NCBI GenBank assembly: GCA_030824295.1
Contig: JAVBYA010000472.1
Location: forward strand, 1 to 8,422
Reading direction: 5' to 3'
DNA length: 8,422 nt
DNA from: Bacteroidota bacterium
GTDB taxonomy: Bacteria > Bacteroidota > Ignavibacteria > UBA10030 > UBA8401
Positions 6,023 through 8,422 of this stretch are shown piece after piece (positions within the stretch are counted from its first letter, which is position 1; each line of letters starts with the position of its first letter). The translations under genes and the position numbers were made by a program. The notes beneath the pieces were generated by a model. It made no database searches. It was not told the DNA's origin and worked only from the letters and a program-made list of their open reading frames with translations.

Positions 6023-6997
6023 ATGATATCGATCTTAGCAGGCATCATACGTCCGACGATACTGATGAGCATGTGTGTGATGCTTGCAACATGCGAGGAT
6101 TTCCTCTGTCCCAACTCCGTGGATGCCAATGAGGATGGCTATGACGACAGGGATATGGCGGTTGTCCAGGAGATCATCGATGTGAACGGTCTTACCGTGA
6201 AGGACCCAAAAAAGATCGGACGATGGAATTGGGTCACCAATAGATTCGAACAACTCATCCTGAATGATACCAATCTGACCGTATTGCCCTATAATCTCGG
6301 TAAACTGAGCGCACTGAAAAGCATCCGCATTGACAACAGCAGGTTGACCTCGATCACGGACCGCATCGGGCGGTTATCAAGACTGGAATCGATCCACATC
6401 ACGAACAGCCGGCTGAAGAGTTTACCCCAAGCCATTCAGTATTTGGAGAATCTGCGGTCGATCGAAGTGTCGAATAATGCTTTCGAAGAATTCCCTGAGG
6501 CGATCCGGGATCTGGATATTGAATCGCTGGATATCAGTCATAATATGATAGATTCGATCGGTCCTCACATCGGCACTCTGAGTGAACTCAAATATCTCAC
6601 GGCATCCTCCAATGCTCTTTCCTCGCTGCCGGAAGAGATCGGCAATCTCACGAAGTTATACTATATCGATATCAACGATAATAGGATACGGTCCTTTCCA
6701 AGATCTTTCTGGGGCCTACCGTCTCTCTCAGGAATGAGAGTCGCTCTGAATGAGCTGGATAGTATACCGGAGGAGATCGGGAATCTGACGGAACTCAAAT
6801 TCATCATTGCGAATGACAATACACTGACGCGCCTGCCTCATGCGATCGGACAGCTGAAGCAATTATGGCGGATACAACTGAACAATAATTATTTGTATTG
6901 CGTCAATGGCCGGATCGATACCAGTGCCATTCCGATATTCTTAAAGAACGGTTCGATCCAAAGTGTTGAAGGATTGTACAATCAGCTCTGTCAATAA
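6023..6997 (+). CDS. Exported leucine-rich-repeat protein
   Basis: The 324-residue product has an N-terminal hydrophobic segment ending in LATC; Cys24 may be lipidated although Thr before it is unusual. Residues 34-44 (DANEDGYDDRD) resemble a calcium-binding loop. An N-terminal cap follows (about 45-74, with IIDVNGL...W), then about ten leucine-rich repeats of 23 residues (about 75-290) of the form LP.EIGNLT.L..I.I..N.L.S. The C-terminal cap contains Cys293 and Cys323, which could form a disulfide. Such repeats make a curved solenoid that binds protein or glycan ligands; here the ligand is unknown. The protein probably sits on the cell surface or in the periplasm. In-frame stops at 5996 and 6011 rule out an earlier start; Met at 6065 is an alternative. 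No clear Shine-Dalgarno is present. Confidence 0.93.
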   Translation: MISILAGIIRPTILMSMCVMLATCEDFLCPNSVDANEDGYDDRDMAVVQEIIDVNGLTVKDPKKIGRWNWVTNRFEQLILNDTNLTVLPYNLGKLSALKSIRIDNSRLTSITDRIGRLSRLESIHITNSRLKSLPQAIQYLENLRSIEVSNNAFEEFPEAIRDLDIESLDISHNMIDSIGPHIGTLSELKYLTASSNALSSLPEEIGNLTKLYYIDINDNRIRSFPRSFWGLPSLSGMRVALNELDSIPEEIGNLTELKFIIANDNTLTRLPHAIGQLKQLWRIQLNNNYLYCVNGRIDTSAIPIFLKNGSIQSVEGLYNQLCQ

Positions 6998-7099
6998 GAC
7001 TGTCCGGGAGAGATACATCCTCCTGTAAAGCCATAATAGTTTCTGGTCGGTGAATCCCGATGTCGTGATCCCCGCTATTTTTTTGCTGCCGCTGAGAGA

Positions 7100-8422
7100 A
7101 TGAACTCTATGAGCAAAATATCCCGAATGATGGTCCTGCTCATTGGTCTTGTCCATTCGGCAGATGCCTGCTCGTGTTTCTCCGCCCCGGTGACCGCGGG
7201 CTATCGATCCGCAGATATCATCGTTGTCGGAAAACTCCGTCAGCGTCTGGATGAGTATGGACCGTTATCATCCAGAGCATATTATAGTATTTCCGTCAGC
7301 AGAACGATCAAAGGGACCCATCAGGATACCGTGGTGATCGAGACGGGGATAGGAGGAGGAGACTGCGGATATCACTTCAGGGAGGGTGTGGAGTATCTGA
7401 TCTACGCCTCCAGGCGGAAGGGTGAGTATGTAACGAGCATTTGTTCCCGGACAACTCCTCTCGCGGCAGCAAACGTCGATGTGCTCTTTTTCTCCCGGCT
7501 GCCGGCCATCCTTCGCGTCTCTTCGGTCATCGGTCACATCGAATACCGGCGAAGCAGCGAAGAAACCTCTATACTGAAACGGAAGAGGATCACACTGAAG
7601 AATGAACGGCAGAGCTATTCAACGCAGACGGATGATTCGGGGATATATCTCTTCTACGATATCACTCCTGGGGAATACACCATTGTTTTGGATGTAGCGG
7701 ATTCTCTCTATGCTTCTCCTGATGAGATGAGCATACGGGTCGATTCTTTGGAATGCAAAGAGTATTTTCTTACCCTGGAACCGAATACGAATATCAAAGG
7801 GCGATTGAACTACCCGTCCAGGGCACCCGCGCATGATATAAGGATCTCCCTCACACCGGCAGATTCTCTTTCGATGACCCATTCCTTCGGATACTTCCGG
7901 TCAGCCATGACCGATTCTTCGGGAGAATTCGTCTTTGAGGGCGGCATACCGCTTGGCAAATACTTCCTGGCGATCAACCCGAACGGTGCCACCGTTGAGA
8001 GGCCGCATCCTACGATATTCTATCCCGGCGTGTCTTCCATGGCGACGGCAGTTCCGATCATCGTGGATACGCCCGAACGTACTGTCGACGTATCCTTTAC
8101 GATCCCGGAGCGGAAAGAGAGGATACTGACCGTTCAAGGGCAATGCTTTTTTAAGGACAATGTGCCGGCAGATGGTGTCACGATATTCATGTGGATACAA
8201 CGGACATACAATGAGGAGCCGCTGAGTATAACAACAGGCCCGGATGGCTCCTTCTCCTTTTCTGCAGTCGAACATCAGCGGTTACGGATCTCCTTGTTTG
8301 AAATACCAGTTGAATCCCGGGACGAGCAGAGGCAGCTCTTGGATCAACGGAAGGTGGTCACCACCTCTTTTCCCGTGTATCGGTGGCCGGAGGATACTCT
8401 GCAGGTGGATGCGAACATTGCC
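7100..8422 (+). CDS. Exported TIMP/NTR-like protein with regulatory-like beta domains, 3' end outside window
   Basis: The frame is open through the last base (441 codons). A signal peptide (about 1-23) ends in Ala-Asp-Ala, a signal peptidase I site that leaves Cys24-Ser-Cys26 at the mature N terminus. In residues 24-135 four cysteines (24, 26, 89, 115) and the patterns TIKG, DCGYHF, EYLIYA and TSIC match the tissue inhibitor of metalloproteinases/netrin-like OB fold. Mature spacing 1, 3, 66, 92 is close to the C1-C70 and C3-C99 disulfide pairs of animal TIMPs. Three carboxypeptidase-regulatory-like beta sandwiches follow, at about 140-200 (DDSGIYLFYDITPGEYTI), 227-345 (TDSSGEFVFEGGIPLGKY, then YPGV) and 347-410 (GPDGSFSF). 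Protease inhibition is not proven; bacterial relatives are mostly uncharacterised. Met codon 4 (7109) is an alternative start, with GAGAG 10 bases upstream; the 7100 ATG has no spaced Shine-Dalgarno. Confidence 0.9.
   Translation, partial: MNSMSKISRMMVLLIGLVHSADACSCFSAPVTAGYRSADIIVVGKLRQRLDEYGPLSSRAYYSISVSRTIKGTHQDTVVIETGIGGGDCGYHFREGVEYLIYASRRKGEYVTSICSRTTPLAAANVDVLFFSRLPAILRVSSVIGHIEYRRSSEETSILKRKRITLKNERQSYSTQTDDSGIYLFYDITPGEYTIVLDVADSLYASPDEMSIRVDSLECKEYFLTLEPNTNIKGRLNYPSRAPAHDIRISLTPADSLSMTHSFGYFRSAMTDSSGEFVFEGGIPLGKYFLAINPNGATVERPHPTIFYPGVSSMATAVPIIVDTPERTVDVSFTIPERKERILTVQGQCFFKDNVPADGVTIFMWIQRTYNEEPLSITTGPDGSFSFSAVEHQRLRISLFEIPVESRDEQRQLLDQRKVVTTSFPVYRWPEDTLQVDANIA

Noticed and set aside
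7078..7084. Run of seven T as an intrinsic terminator after the leucine-rich-repeat gene
   Set aside because: No stable GC-rich stem precedes the run; the best pairing nearby (ATCCCGA / TCGTGAT) has a mismatch and almost no loop.
7268..8275. Several minus-strand open frames of 60-124 codons
   Set aside because: They are antisense to the TIMP-like gene, whose frame is open throughout and encodes recognisable domains.

Overview
The window carries six genes, all on the + strand, in two groups separated by about 800 bases of non-coding DNA, of which roughly 500 bases are nested palindromic repeats. No rRNA, tRNA, transposase, CRISPR array or phage gene is visible. The organism cannot be named from the sequence. 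Extracellular leucine-rich-repeat, TIMP-like and carboxypeptidase-regulatory-like proteins, a mostly weak use of Shine-Dalgarno sequences and long TPR/coiled-coil proteins together suggest an environmental member of the Fibrobacterota-Chlorobiota-Bacteroidota (FCB) group. That is an inference with modest confidence.

Region 1 (1-4505) is a probable operon of three related genes encoding cytoplasmic-looking proteins. Each is built from units of about 45 residues: a TPR-like helical hairpin with a strong pattern (F..AL.EI..A..LDP.NEE...LE..I), followed by a charged, Glu/Arg/Gln-rich helical segment of variable length. The first gene enters from outside the window and shows six units. The second (856 aa) shows ten. 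The third (161 aa) shows two and overlaps the end of the second by one base. The first two genes are collinear paralogs, so the cluster grew by gene duplication plus gain or loss of single units. The function is unknown; the architecture suggests a scaffold or large assembly.

Region 2 (4506-5310) is non-coding. From 4515 to 5013 it holds four families of palindromic elements (called A, B, C and D here) in a recurring order A - 17 nt spacer - C - B - D, with one 81-base tandem duplication and two internally deleted A copies. This looks like a REP-like or MITE-like compound array. The first element begins 9 bases after the third gene's stop, so its transcript hairpins could also end or stabilise the operon mRNA.

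Region 3 (5311-8422) holds three genes for exported proteins that look AT-richer than region 1: a small beta-rich putative lipoprotein resembling a jelly-roll carbohydrate-binding module, a leucine-rich-repeat protein with a calcium-loop-like motif, and a protein cut by the window end. The last protein starts its mature chain with Cys-Ser-Cys, has a TIMP/NTR-like domain and then three carboxypeptidase-regulatory-like beta-sandwich domains. All three probably act at the cell surface or in the periplasm. Gaps of 157 and 102 bases leave open whether they share a transcript.
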